Part shown: in pieces, positions 43,352 to 54,632 of the stretch
Numbering within the stretch: the first letter of the stretch is position 1
Layout: each line of letters opens with the position of its first letter
NCBI GenBank assembly: GCA_001599755.1
Contig: BCHX01000007.1
Coordinates: 1,364,001 to 1,428,000 of the forward strand
Direction: 5' to 3'
Origin: Gliomastix tumulicola
Lineage: Eukaryota; Ascomycota; Sordariomycetes; Hypocreales; Bionectriaceae
Length of the DNA: 64,000 nt
The notes under the pieces: generated by a model
Seen by the model: only the letters and a program-made list of their open reading frames with translations
Database searches by the model: none
What the model was told of the DNA's origin: nothing
Made by a program: the position numbers and the translations under genes

Positions 43352-44562
43352 TCACGCCAGCAACTCGGTGATCTTCTCGTACCTTGTTCTGTGTCAGCAA
43401 GATCCCGCTGGTTCGTGTTCTGGGCATATCAAACTCACACAGTAAAGACGATGGCACCACTCATCGAGAGTCTCCCCAGTTGTGGCACAGCCCCGGACCA
43501 GAACGTCTTCAAACCCTCCATTTGGAAGATGCTCATGGCACAGTGGATGCTGCTTCGGTAATTCTTGCTTGCCTCCAAGCTCTGCATTCGTGTTTTGACG
43601 ACGTCCAGCGGCATCGTCATGTACCTACAGTATTCATGCTTAGTGAGTAGTCGCGGCGGCTTATGATAGAGCATCTCAGATTTAAGAGAAGGACACCCGG
43701 AGGACTCACACTGTGATGATGCCGGCGAGACCACCGACTCCAAACGTAGCCACGCTATTCAATTTTTCCTTCCCTGACAGTTTCTGTGCCTGTTTCTTCA
43801 GCGTCTCGTACGACGTGAAACGGACCGCGCTATTGGCCGCCTGGCGTGCTGTGGACGGAACAAAGCCTTGGAAGAACCCCCGGATGCCTCTCTCACGGGC
43901 AATGATTGCTGATCCGCGGAGCATTCCTTTCATCCGCGGGGTTGGGCTCTTTCGGTCGTCAATGAGCTGCGTCTTGATACTCTCAAATGGAGTCACGGCG
44001 AAGGTAGACTCGGCGATGCCGGCGCCGAATCCAGCGACCAGTGTCCGTGGGCCGCTCAGCTTGCCGTTTTCATCGGCGAGCATTGATTTGAAGCCATTGA
44101 AAGATACAAATCCTGATAGAGTGTGTGAGAGAGAGAGGTTAGGAACCTCGGGAGTGATCCAAAAAGCGGGATGAAATGATCCAACTCACGTACAGCCGCC
44201 TTGACTGCGTTGCCAACCATCAGGGAAGTGCATCCGGTGTACCACTCGCGCGACGGGAACGGAGGCAAGGGTCGCTTCATGGAATCCGGAAGATTCCTGT
44301 TGAGCTGTGACCGTGTTTTGGCGAACTCGAACGGATACGTGATTGCTGTTCGATGTAAGCAAGCCCATCGATACGGCGTCGATGAAGCTGGTTTCTGGAC
44401 GTCACTCACAAATTTCCACGGCGCCCGCGATGGCTCCGGCCACAACGGCTACCGGCGCAGATGGCTATCAGCCCGTCAGCCATCATCTTCCATGTTACAG
44501 GATCATCATATTTCATGAGATAGTCTCACCCTCGATGCCCTTTTTGACTTGGTTTCACTCAT
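43352..44562 (-). CDS. Mitochondrial carrier, tricarboxylate (Ctp1/citrate) type
   Basis: The CDS is complement(join(43352..43382, 43439..43624, 43710..44112, 44190..44345, 44410..44464, 44530..44562)), giving 287 aa; all five introns keep phase. Exon 1 codes for only 11 residues and the last for 10. Three carrier repeats are evident, each with the Px[DE]xx[KR] signature: PFEFAKT, PFESIKT and PLDVVKT. The sequence around AVTPFESIKTQLIDDRKSPTPRMKG and GFVPSTARQAANSAVRF is characteristic of the tricarboxylate carrier group, which exchanges citrate, isocitrate or cis-aconitate for malate across the inner membrane. Its place next to a TcuA-like enzyme supports a tricarboxylate substrate. Confidence 0.92.
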
Positions 44563-45122
44563 CTTCTGTCATCGGAATACCCCAACCTAAGGCTGCGAAA
44601 TCTTGAGTCTTGCTGATCCGGTCTGGCGGAGCGGTCAGCGTGATTATATCTCGTCCAACATAGGTGCTAAACGGATGGCATGAACGATGGCATGTATGCA
44701 ATACTGCGTAGGAGTGTCTATCAACACGAGCCCACCTGGCAGTTCCACCAAGAAGCCGACGGTGGATAAGTTGGCGGATTGCCGACGACCCAGGCGGCGA
44801 CTTGTCTTGTCCCGGAGATTGAGCCCCCGATGGCTTAAGCCTGACTGTTGCCGCCGTTTCCGATCTGATTGACGCGTCTGCTGCGGAGGATAAGGAACAC
44901 CTATGTATCTATGTTTATTTGCGCGCACACCGTTGGAATATTCTTCGGCAAGGGCATGGGCGCCTCTTGGCTGTTATCTTCTATCACGGGCAAAGGGTCC
45001 GTCGATGCTGCTGAGCCTACTCCAGTCTGCCATTCATATTTAACTCCTCGTAAAATTCCCCGCCTGTCTACTGCCGTCCGGGGCAGGAAGTCCAACCTGA
45101 CGTGACATGGGTAGACCACCGC
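44563..45122. other. Intergenic region, carrier promoter and MFS 3' flank
   Basis: No gene is visible. Sequence is mixed, with a modest AT rise near 44640-44700 and 44880-44940. Confidence 0.45.
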
Positions 45123-46883
45123 CTACATGGTATATCTGAAGTACGGGCTATGATCACCCAACTCAGCAAGCTCTTGATCCGTGTACTTGGCATGAATCTC
45201 CTCCTCTGTCATGGCATCTCGTTGCTCGTTGGCTCTGCTGTAGGCGATGCGGAGGATCGTGCCGCAGATGAGAAGGCCAACGGTATGGCCCAAGCATACG
45301 CCGTATCCCATCCGGTACTGCGGTGCCTGGTTTGTGACGAAGATGTTGCTGCCAACCATGCCGCTGGCGTTGCCAAAGCCAAAGTAAATGGCGATGCCAA
45401 TGGCGCGCTTCGAAGACGGCGCCACGTTGTTCATGACCAGACAGATGATGGCCGTCATGGCCGGGTAGATGCCCGCACAGAGAGGGAACAGCATGCCGTA
45501 GCCCAGGCCAGGCATTCGCGCGTGAGGTATGATGAGCATGGCGACCAATGCCAGCATGGCTACGATGCCGGGACCGACGATGAACAGATATCTCGTCTTG
45601 AACTTGTCCGAGAGAAAGCCGCAGACAATCATGGTGGTAATACCGAAAGCGTAGACAGGGATCGTCAGGAGCTGAGCGTTCTCGGCAGAGTACCCCAGAC
45701 GGTGGATGATGGTCGGCAGCGTGAACACAAAGGCGTACATGGTCACCTGGACGACCCAGACGGGTCAGCATTTTGTATCATCATCATCATCTTTTGGCAT
45801 CCACGGTGACAGCAGCAGCAGACTTACTCCGGCACACCACTGAGCAAGTGCGGCCATCCAAATCTTCCAGTCAGAAGCCGCTCGCCACAAGAACTTCCAC
45901 TGGAACTTCTCGTCCTGGCTAATCTTGCCACCCGACGATCCGGTGTCGTTCTCCAGCCGCTCCGACAGGAACTTCCGCTCCTCGGGTGTGAGAAACGATG
46001 CCGTGGCGGGCGAATCGGGCAGGATGAAGAAGACCAGGACGCCAACAACCACCGTAAGCATGCCTTCCAGGATGAAGATCCATCTCCATCCGCTCAGGCC
46101 CCCGACGCCTTCCATCTTGATGATGGCATAGGCGAGTAGGCCGGAGAATGCGCCGGAGATGCAGTTTGCCGACAGGTATATAGCCAAGCGACCTTGGATC
46201 TCCATGCGGCGGTACCAGAGCGTAAGGATGAAGGCCGCCCCGGGACCGAATCCAGCCTCAAAGAGACCCAGCATCAAGCGAAAAGCAATCAGCTGTTGGT
46301 AGTTCTGGACTAGGCCCTGGCATGTGACAACCTAGGCACCCCGGAAGAGTCAGGGCGAAATTCTTGCGCACAAACGGGACTTGGAGAGTACGCACGATTC
46401 CCCAGAGGCACATAATGGTGGCGATCCATAGTGAAGGACGCAATTTCTTGAGCATGACGTTGGCGGGGACCTCGAACGCGGCATAGGTAATGAAGAACAT
46501 CTGGCTCACCCGTTAGCAGCAGCAGCAGCCTCGAGATCAGGACCCCGGGTACTCACCATGAGACAGATATTGTATTCCGTAGACGATAGATCTAGCTCAG
46601 TATCCATGCCGGCGACGCGGGCATTGCCGATGTTTGTGCGGTCAAGGAAGGCGAGCGTCAGGAGGAAAGTCATGAGTGGAATCATGCGAATGTCTACTTT
46701 CCACAGCATCCGCCTGATCTCTTTCGGATCGTAGACCTAGTCCATTGATTGTATTAGCAGCACATCCCATTGTGGCTTCTCTCTGAGCAGTCCTACCGGC
46801 TCACTGACAGTGCCATTTTCGAGACACTCGCTCTCTGCAGCGTCAGGGAGTTTGGTCTTTGCAACAATATCTGGCGACTCCAT
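45123..46883 (-). CDS. MFS permease, ACS (anion:cation symporter) family
   Basis: The CDS is complement(join(45123..45746, 45828..46331, 46396..46500, 46557..46736, 46797..46883)), giving 499 aa; all introns are in phase 0. The N-terminus is cytosolic (about 45 residues), then helix 1 with the family mark FLDRTNIGNARVAGM. Further conserved blocks are EVPANVMLKK, the LMLGLFEAGFGPG segment, RFSG-like AYLSANCISGAFSGLLAYAI and LPDSPATASFL. The family imports organic anions such as allantoate, nicotinate, tartrate and pantothenate. In this setting it may take up the acid metabolised by the neighbouring enzymes. The family is firm and the substrate inferred. Confidence 0.9.
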
Positions 46884-48344
46884 GGTGATCAGCAGGTAGG
46901 TGGTCTAGAGGCAGAAGTGTGATGGTTTGTTTGCCTGACTGAATGTCGGCGGGCTAAGGGGGGGATTTTATACGTGAACAGACGGGAACCAATACTCCAG
47001 CTTCCCCGCACTTTCCCCCAGACCCCGTGTTTGAAAGGGACAGAAGTTTAAGTTGACTACGCTCTCGTTCTTCCGGCAGTCTCGGTAAAGTGCTAGCACA
47101 CTGAACGCTCCCTAGACCAACGTCAATGTGGCCAGCCACCTGGTCCAAGAATGGGGCAGTTATTGGCGAGTCCCAGTTTGTAGATGGTCTTGAGTGGAAC
47201 TAGCGTGATGCATCTGAGGGACCACTGGCCTTGGTCATGGTCATGCGGGACTGGGATATCGGACACTGACTGCCCGAAAGGATGGGCTCGTCTGGACTTT
47301 GGAGGCCACAGGGAAGTACGATTGGGAGACCGAACTACTGTTATTCACAAAGAGGGATTCATGCTCTGTGAAATAAGAAGTAAGCGCTGTCTTCACCAAG
47401 TTGGCCGATATCATCGTAGGCAGAGGCGTCTGTGCGTCGTGGCACCGCTGCGCTGTCTCTGCTTAGAACACTTTGCTGGTTGGAGATGGGACGCGTGAGA
47501 TTGAATTCCTGTCCGGGGGAAAGGATGCAATCTTTAGGTACGGATGAAAGGGCCATGGGATTTGGAGGCCCGGATGTCCCCGCTGATAACAAAGGCTACA
47601 GTCAATAGTGAACTGGTCAGGCCGTTCTCGAACCACCTATGGCGATGCCTCCATCTGTCCACTCATCGTCACTCGATGATCTTGTGAAAGTGTTGGAGGT
47701 CTACCTAGCCATAACGCGATATCTGTGGTGCCAATAGAATCATGACTTCGCCTAGTGATTACACACGCCTTAGTATGGAAAATTAACCGATCTAAGTTAT
47801 AGAGAACGCTGTATATTCATCCATGGAACGCATCTTCTCAAAAAAGGTCTATGTATATCTCTCGTCTCTGTTCTTGCAGTGACCAAGCCTGGAGGCGAAC
47901 CTGGAGACGGCGGTTATCCTATGTGCACTCGGTGCAAGCCAAGGACCAGCAGGGCTGGCTCTGGAATATGCTGTAGTAATATTTTCTATCACCACTAAGA
48001 TATCGACACTAAGTACCCCATATCACCGCAACAAGCTTAATACGAAGGTTCTTGCTGTCGGATCGATTTAATTTGGAGCCAGATTCATATGCTGGCTCTC
48101 GACCAGGATCTCATTAGCCGAATATCTTGCTTAGTAGTTAGTACGATCTACGACGTGAAGCTAACTCCAAGGGAAGTATTTTCGCTCGAAGTGACAGTCG
48201 GCAAATAAAATACTTGAGAGCCGAGTTTGCCGGATCGATCTCTGTATCCGAACAAGCTCCAGTTTAGTATCGTCTGGCAATCTGGGGGTTCTGGCGTGCA
48301 GCAAGTTGAGAGGCATCCATGGCTTTCGTATGACCACCTTCGGC
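46884..48344. other. Intergenic region of 1.46 kb
   Basis: No gene can be supported. The right two-thirds (about 47600-48340) is AT-richer than the neighbours, with no frame above 70 codons that has motifs. It contains the MFS permease promoter at the left and the 3' flank of the alcohol dehydrogenase at the right. A decayed transposon cannot be excluded, but I see no terminal repeats. Confidence 0.45.
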
Positions 48345-49692
48345 TTATTGGATGTCTAGAATAACTTTTCTGGCCTCCTGCGTATCAAATAGACGGAACC
48401 CTTCTGCCGCATCAGCCAACTGCAGCCGATGTGACACAGCGCCGGCGAATCCGGACTTGACTTTCATGAATGTCTCCATCGCGTCCTTGATCACCGTGCG
48501 TACAGGTGCACGGCCCATGTTGATACTGTTTCGCTGTTAGCCGCCAGAGTCCGTCAAGATTGATTGCATTCCGGGGCCAAGCCCTGTACAAGAGCGTCGA
48601 GACGTACGTAATGTTTCTCTGATATCCATCACGCCCAGTGAATGGGAGCTCGGTTTGATGGTAGCCTACGGAGCTGATGTAGCCACACGGTCGAAGCATC
48701 TCATAGGCAGACTGGAGGGCAGGCTTGTTACCAACGCTTTCCACCACGGCGTCGGCACCCCTGCCGTCTGTCGCTTTCATGACGGTGCCTTTGATGTCAT
48801 CTATACCGAGGCGGAGAGGAATGCCACCCAGACGCCGGGCCTGCTCCAAGCGATCCTCGACACTGTCAACGCAGAACACGGTCTTCACCCCCTTGGCGAC
48901 TGCCGTCGCCGCGGCAGACAGGCCGACAATGCCGCACCCGATGCAAACAAAGACGGCTGTATCAATAGGCTGCAGATTTGCCGTGAACTGACCGGCCGCT
49001 TGCTCTGCCGCCACGGTGCTGGCAGTTGTCGAGGGCGGCGGCCCGAAGTTCTGGATGGCACGCATGGCGCCGTAGTAACCGGTGGGGAAAATGTCAGACA
49101 TCATGACGAGAAGATCGTCGGGGATCTCCGTCGGTGTGTGAAGGAGGGTTCCGTCTGCTTCTGGTACACGAACGTACTCGGCCTGGGCACCGTCTATCTG
49201 CGGCGTGCCGAAGGCAAGGGATACAGAGCAGCGATTCGTATGGCCGTGCTTGCAGAACCAACACCTCAGGCTGGCTCCGGACTGGCGATGAGCCTGCGTG
49301 TGCTTGATATGGGTGGAGAGTGAGAGGGCTCACCATGATGTTGAAAACAGTCCCAGAACACGCTCGCCAGGCTTGACGGTTGTCACGCTCTCTCCGATGG
49401 ACTGCACGATGCCAATGAACTCATGGCCCTAGGAAAAACGTTAGAAAGACGACTGCTCCTCGCAAAGCCACGGTTGGGATTCGGCGGCGTGAGAGATGGC
49501 AGCGGTGGGACTTGCCATGATGTGTCCAAAAGACATGGTCTGGTGGCCCCGATAAGGATGCAGCTCGCTGCCGCAAATTCCCGCGACTTGGACCTTGACG
49601 ATGGCATCACGCGGATCCTGAATCGATGGAATGGGCCGTTTCTCGACACGGATGTCTCGAGGGCCGTGAATGACCACTGCGTTCATGGACAT
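48345..49692 (-). CDS. Zinc-dependent alcohol dehydrogenase (MDR superfamily)
   Basis: The CDS is complement(join(48345..48525, 48608..49270, 49334..49428, 49517-side exon 49516..49692)), giving 371 aa. Intron 1 (49429..49515) starts with GCAAGT, so it is a GC-AG intron. Using the CAG at 49271 as acceptor of intron 2 restores four structural-zinc cysteines (STSCLRCWFCKHGHTNRC). The catalytic zinc site is GICGSELH and GHEFIG; the NAD(P) loop is CIGCGIVGLSAAA. The arrangement is that of threonine/glutathione-independent formaldehyde-type dehydrogenases. It could oxidise a hydroxyacid to the aldehyde used by the divergent aldehyde dehydrogenase. The family is firm and the substrate unknown. Confidence 0.88.
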
Positions 49693-50258
49693 TGTTGAAT
49701 GGTACAGCTAGAAGACAGTGATGAATCCGAGAAAGGGGACAGGGGCTTTACTGAGGGTTGGATGCAGAGAATTACGCTTCATCAATTTACCAGATTGATC
49801 CCAACAATTCGCATGCTTGTTATCAATCAGCCCGCCCACGAATCTTCGTTTAGCAGAAGCCAATCATGAGGCTGGAGACGGTCCGGCAATGCCATCGAAG
49901 CCGGTCCTCGGCGGAGTTGCCGGCGTCGGCAAAAGCCCATGGACCCGGTAGCGTGGCACTGTTAGACCCGGAGGGGGGAACTAACTAAGGAAAGTGAACT
50001 CACGGGAACCGGGCCGAACGGCGCAGTCGCAGTGAACGAGTAGGGCTTGTATGAACATTGACTTTGCCGGATGATGAGAGCGCTGTCCTGTAGCATCAAT
50101 CTCGAAGATACTGACACACACACAATCGTCTGGTCCTCATATATCTCAGACTCGAGGGCTTTTGAAATCAAGAGTCTACCCTTGCAAGGTTAACGCGCCC
50201 AAAAGCCTGAATAGTACGTTCTCTGGGTTCTCCAGTACGGTTTCTGTCTACAAGCAGC
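49693..50258. promoter_or_regulatory. Divergent promoter of alcohol and aldehyde dehydrogenase genes
   Basis: 566 bases separate the two start codons, which point away from each other. No gene lies inside. One TCCGG and two CCGGA sites occur. Shared control of the two dehydrogenases is plausible but not shown. Confidence 0.5.
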
Positions 50259-51963
50259 ATGGCAGCCACGACAGGTGAATCGGTCATTCTCAAGACCATA
50301 CCATACAAGGTACTACCACACTAAGTGCATATCGTTGATGGCATCTAATATGTCAGGCAGTTTAAAGATCCCTCCTTGCTCGATACCAGGGCGATCATTG
50401 GCGGCGTTTGGACCTCCGGCTCCCTGGGACAAACCTTCCCAGTATACGGTATATTTTGTTCCCTTGGCCCAACAGGTCAATGCACGCGAATCACTTGAAC
50501 GACACAATATACTTACTGAGAGTGACCCAGATCCGGAGGATGACAAGGTGGCATTCAATGTCGCCAACGTGAGTCGAGATGACACTCGTGCGGCAATTGA
50601 GGCGGCTCAAGAGGCGTTCGAGGTCTACAAGACCTTCACTCATCGCCGCAGGAAAGAGCTGCTCCGTCAGTGGACCGATCTGGTCAGGGCGAGCCGCGAT
50701 GATCTTGCCGCCATCTGTACGCTCGAGCTCGGCAAGCCCATCACGGAGTCGTACGTGACCGTGGACTACGGCCTCAGCTTCCTCGACTGGTTCCAAGGCG
50801 AGATTGAGAGGCTCTACGGCGACACCATCCCGGCCGCGCGCGGCAACAACAGGATCATCACGGTGAGACAGCCGCAGGGCGTCGTCGCGGCCATCACGCC
50901 GTGGAACTCGCCCATCGCCATGGTCCTCCGCAAAGTCGGTGCTGCCATTGCTGCCGGCTGCACGGTGGTGCTGAAGCCGGCGCCGGAGACTCCGATGTGT
51001 GCCGTCGCCGTCGCCAAGCTGTTTGAGCGCGTGGCGGGCTATCCGAAGGGGACGCTGAGCATAGTCACGGCCGACGCGGCGAATTCGGCTGCCATTGGCG
51101 CTGAGATGTGCGAGAATACCCTCGTCCGGCATCTCAGCTTTACTGGCTCTACAGCCATCGGCAAGTTCCTCAACACAGAATGTGCTAAGACGATGAAGAA
51201 GACAAGCATGGAGCTTGGCGGAAACGCGCCATTCATCGTCTTTGAGGATGCAGATCTGCAAAAGGCTGTCGACGGTACGTGTTATTCGTGTGTTCGTCCT
51301 GGAATCCAAGTTTCTGACGGGGACAAACCAGGCCTGATATCATCTAAATTCCGATCATCCGGCCAAACTTGCGTCTGCGCGAACCGGATCTTCGTCCAAC
51401 GTCCCATTGTTCAGAAGTTTACCGAGGCTCTCGAGGCGACGCAGGGCAGGACATTTGTTTACGGTTCAGTTTGGGACCCCAAGGTCAACTACGGGCCATT
51501 GTATTCGGCCAAGGCAATCAAAAAGGTGGCGAGCCACGTCGAGGACGCCGTGTCGAAGGGCGCCCGGCTTGTGTCGGGTGGCAATATCAAGGAGGATCTG
51601 GGGCCCAACTTCTACGTCCCAACCATCCTCGCCGATGGAGATGTGAAGACGATGAACTTTGGATCTGAAGAGACTTTCGGGCCCGTCGCGATCTTGGTGC
51701 CCTTCGACACTGAGGATGAAGTGGTCCGTCTGGCAAACACATACCAGAGCGGTCTCGCAGCCTACTTCTATACCGAAGATATTTCCAGGTTGTGGCGGGT
51801 GTCCGAGGCCCTTGACACTGGCATGGTTGGGGTTCGCGTTGGACTGATCAGCGCCTGCGAGCAGCCGTTCGGAGGCATCAAGGAGAGTGGGATTGGTCGA
51901 GAAGGCTCCAAGTACGGAGTGGAGGATTACACCAATGTGAAGAGCATCACCATCGGCATTTAG
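50259..51963 (+). CDS. Aldehyde dehydrogenase, succinate-semialdehyde type
   Basis: The CDS is join(50259..50309, 50361..50448, 50531..51274, 51332..51963), giving 504 aa. The long open frame upstream of exon 3 is misleading; splicing instead gives the proper N-terminus, joining YKFKDPSLLDTRAIIGGVWTSG with FPVYDPEDDKVAFNVANV, which aligns with SSADH-type enzymes. The last intron is 57 nt, in frame and stop-free. Core motifs: PWNSP, GCTVVLKPAPETP, FTGSTAIGK, catalytic Glu274 in MELGG and nucleophile Cys308 in SSGQTC, separated by the standard 34 residues. EETFGPV and PFGGIKESGIGREG close the domain. It oxidises a semialdehyde to an acid with NAD(P). It is paired divergently with the alcohol dehydrogenase. 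Confidence 0.93.
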
Positions 51964-52140
51964 GCAAAGAAGGTGGGCGTTGAAGAGTACCAAGTGGATT
52001 TGCTATGTCAAAATAGAAGTCTGCCCTGTTTAACGATGAGAGATAAATCATGCTCCTGAATTTCGGTCAAACCAGACAACCACAGTTTACAAAATAGGTG
52101 GCACACTGCCATAGATAAAGAAAATAAGTACAAAATGCAC
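51964..52140. other. Convergent 3' flank between aldehyde dehydrogenase and cupin genes
   Basis: 177 bases between two stop codons; no gene. Both terminators must lie here or overlap. Confidence 0.5.
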
Positions 52141-52817
52141 TTATGAGGACCGAGTGCCCATACAGTCAACACTAAAGCCCTCCAAACCCAGCTCCTTGCT
52201 TTCGACAACCAAGGACTTCGCAGGGGAGATGACGGACACCATACGAGCTGGCTTGGTTTTGGAAGGGTTCCTCCACTTGTGCATAGTTTGGCGCTGCACA
52301 ATCACGTCCTGTTCATTTCGCAGACACGTCATGGTCAGTATGAATAATCCCCAGGGCCGTCAGATTGAGATTCCTTTGTTTTTTTTTGGTCATTTTCACT
52401 TACCCCCGCCTTTAACGCCCTGATCTCGCCCGAATCCAGCTCCAACTCCAGCTCGCCTTCGACAACGCAGATGAAATCCAGCGAGATTGTGCGGTGCATG
52501 GATGTTTCGATACCCGGACCAAAGTTAGCCATGCCGAATGTCATGCCGTTGTTCACGATCCTGTTTCCGGTATGAGTCCAGGACTGATCAGAAGCGCCGT
52601 CATCCGTCAGAAAGGCCTTGACATCTTCATCGCCGTCCATCACGGAGGGGAAGCCATTCGTCACGTAGTTCCACGTGACGGAGTAGCCGCCCCTGTCGCG
52701 ATACTGTGGTTCCCCGGATGCCTTGACAAAGATTGATCTGCCATTCTCGTCTACTGTCGTAATATGTCTCTGGCAGTCATGCATGCCATAAGAAAGGGCG
52801 GGCTTGAGGTTTGACAT
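52141..52817 (-). CDS. Single-domain cupin protein
   Basis: The CDS is complement(join(52141..52308, 52404..52817)), giving 193 aa. Intron phase 0 joins ALKAG to DVIVQRQTMHKW. The cupin barrel occupies the C-terminal two-thirds: metal ligand candidates are His108 in MHRT, Glu120 in VVEGELEL and His148 in QTMHKW. The layout fits a common fungal family of about 170-200 residues found near oxidoreductases, often annotated only as cupin. Related small cupins act as dioxygenases, decarboxylases or isomerases. Divergent from the beta-hydroxyacid dehydrogenase. The domain is sure and the reaction unknown. Confidence 0.88.
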
Positions 52818-53205
52818 GCTTGTTGTATGCGTTCTACTTTGTGTGTTCGTACGATAGATCAACACCTCGACCAAGCTTAAAAAGTATGGTTTCTCCTGTA
52901 GTGATTTGCTCTGTCCGTTTAAGAAGACCTTGTCAACGCGGGGGGCGGGGAGGGAAGCTAGGATCTCCCGGCTTCTTCGGCTACACTCTGTGTTACCCCT
53001 CGCTGGAAGTTTTCCGGAAACACGGCTCGGAGTCGAGTTCGTTCAGTCAAGTGACGGCTAAGTTGATCTGATGCGTGGCTATTCTGCAGGGTAGTTGCTA
53101 CGATGTTCGTTCATACACCGGGCGCCCAAGCTATCGTTGGGCGCGTGAAGCACTTCGATTTTATGCCAGGCATCATCGCCATACTCATCTCTACCCAATA
53201 TAACC
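52818..53205. promoter_or_regulatory. Divergent promoter of cupin and beta-hydroxyacid dehydrogenase genes
   Basis: 388 bases between divergent start codons, with no gene inside. A palindromic TCCGGA lies near 53022, a plausible but unproven zinc-cluster site. Confidence 0.45.
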
Positions 53206-54276
53206 ATGGCCGACGAAATGGGAAGCATTGGTTTCATTGGTGAGTAAGCCTAGATTGATGTGAGAGGGACTGGCTCTGCCTTGGCTCATCCATTCTCCTG
53301 TGGACAGGTGTCGGGACCATGGGCTACCACATGTGTGGCAACGTTCGCCGCAAGATGTCACCCTCCAGCGTCCTCTACATCTATGACGTCTCCGAAGCGA
53401 CGTCCGAGCGCGTGGTCCGGGACTTTGGCCATCTTGGAAAGATTAACATCGTAGGGACAGCTAGGGATGTCGCGGCATGCTCCAAAACTCTTCTATCGAT
53501 GGTCCCGAACAACGAGGCCGTCCAAGCTGTGTATCTCGACGCCACAAACGGGGTCATTGCCGCTCCGGAAGACCCCGACAGGCTCATGCTTGAATGCAGC
53601 ACGATCAGTGTCCAAGCGACGCGTGACGTCGGGAATCAGCTCATGGGCTCTGGCCGAGGCGTGTTTGTCGACATGCCCGTATCCGGCGGAACACGCCTCG
53701 CCGAGGCGGGTGATTTGTCTTTGCTGATAGGTCATCCACCGCCAAAGTCCGACGATCTCATGGGCCAGCGAGTCTTGACCGCTGGGTCCTGGATCGGAGC
53801 TCCCGAGAAGATGATTTTCTGCGGCGGTCTGGGCGCTGGCGGCGTCGCTAAGATCGCAAACAACTATGTCGCGATGAATACGATTGTGACCCTGTCAGAG
53901 GCCATGGCGTTTGGCATACAGAATGGCGTGGATGGCAAAGTCCTGCACGAGGCGATTCGAAGTTCAAGCGGGAACAACTGGATCTTAAACAACAAGCAGC
54001 CTGCGCCGGGAGTCCTCCCGGACGCGCCGTCGAGCAGTGGATATGCGATGAGGTTCAAGCCTGGATCGACTTGCAAGGACCTGGGACTCGGGCTTGAGCT
54101 GGCCAAAGCCGCCGGGACGGCAAGCTCTATGGGCGAAGCGGCATACAAGGTCTTCGAGCACGCACACCAAGACCCCCGAACAACAGTGAGTGACAGTTCT
54201 TGCATCAGCGGTTCCTGTTGAATTGATCGTCCTTATCAAAGACCCTTGCTTTCAGGGACTAACAGGAGTACGATAG
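53206..54276 (+). CDS. Beta-hydroxyacid dehydrogenase (3-hydroxyisobutyrate/6-PGDH-like)
   Basis: The CDS is join(53206..53239, 53308..54185, 54256..54276), about 310 aa. The first exon is 34 nt and splicing rebuilds the dinucleotide loop IGFIGVGTMGYHM. Other hallmarks: the substrate-binding MPVSGGTRLAEAG and the catalytic-Lys region GAGGVAKIANNY. Members oxidise 3-hydroxyisobutyrate, tartronate semialdehyde, hydroxymalonate or similar acids with NAD(P). The 3' end is uncertain: acceptors at 54255 and 54265 give a 7-residue or a 48-residue tail. I chose the shorter. A role late in the same catabolic route is inferred from position. Confidence 0.85.
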
Positions 54277-54632
54277 CATCTTGATAACACATCTGTGTGG
54301 TTGCATATCAGCAACGATATTGAAAGCTTGCCAAGCGAGAGCAGATGCGGGAAATGACCCAAAAAGACCAAAAGCAAAAAAGAGTTTCATCAGATGTTGT
54401 GTAGAATCGTAGTTAAGCATGAGAAATAAATACGAGGAATCGAGTGGGAAATCGTGTCGTTATTCGGCCACAATGCCGGTCATTCAACCAGCGCGACGGC
54501 ATTTTAATGCCTGGTCGATGTCTCAATATCCCCTCGCGACGACCTAGCATATCTTTTCCCATCGAAGCACTGCCTGCCCTTTTCGACCGTCCTGCAACCG
54601 TCAGCAGTATTCTGGATCCGAAAGTAGCCTCT
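54277..54632. other. Convergent 3' flank
   Basis: No gene is visible between the dehydrogenase and lipocalin-like genes; it includes an A-rich stretch near 54360-54430, and the alternative last exon of the dehydrogenase would fall at its left end. Confidence 0.45.

Noticed and set aside
49262..49333. Alternative acceptor at 49264 for intron 2 of the alcohol dehydrogenase
   Set aside because: It keeps phase but removes two residues, including one structural-zinc cysteine; the acceptor at 49271 restores all four cysteines.
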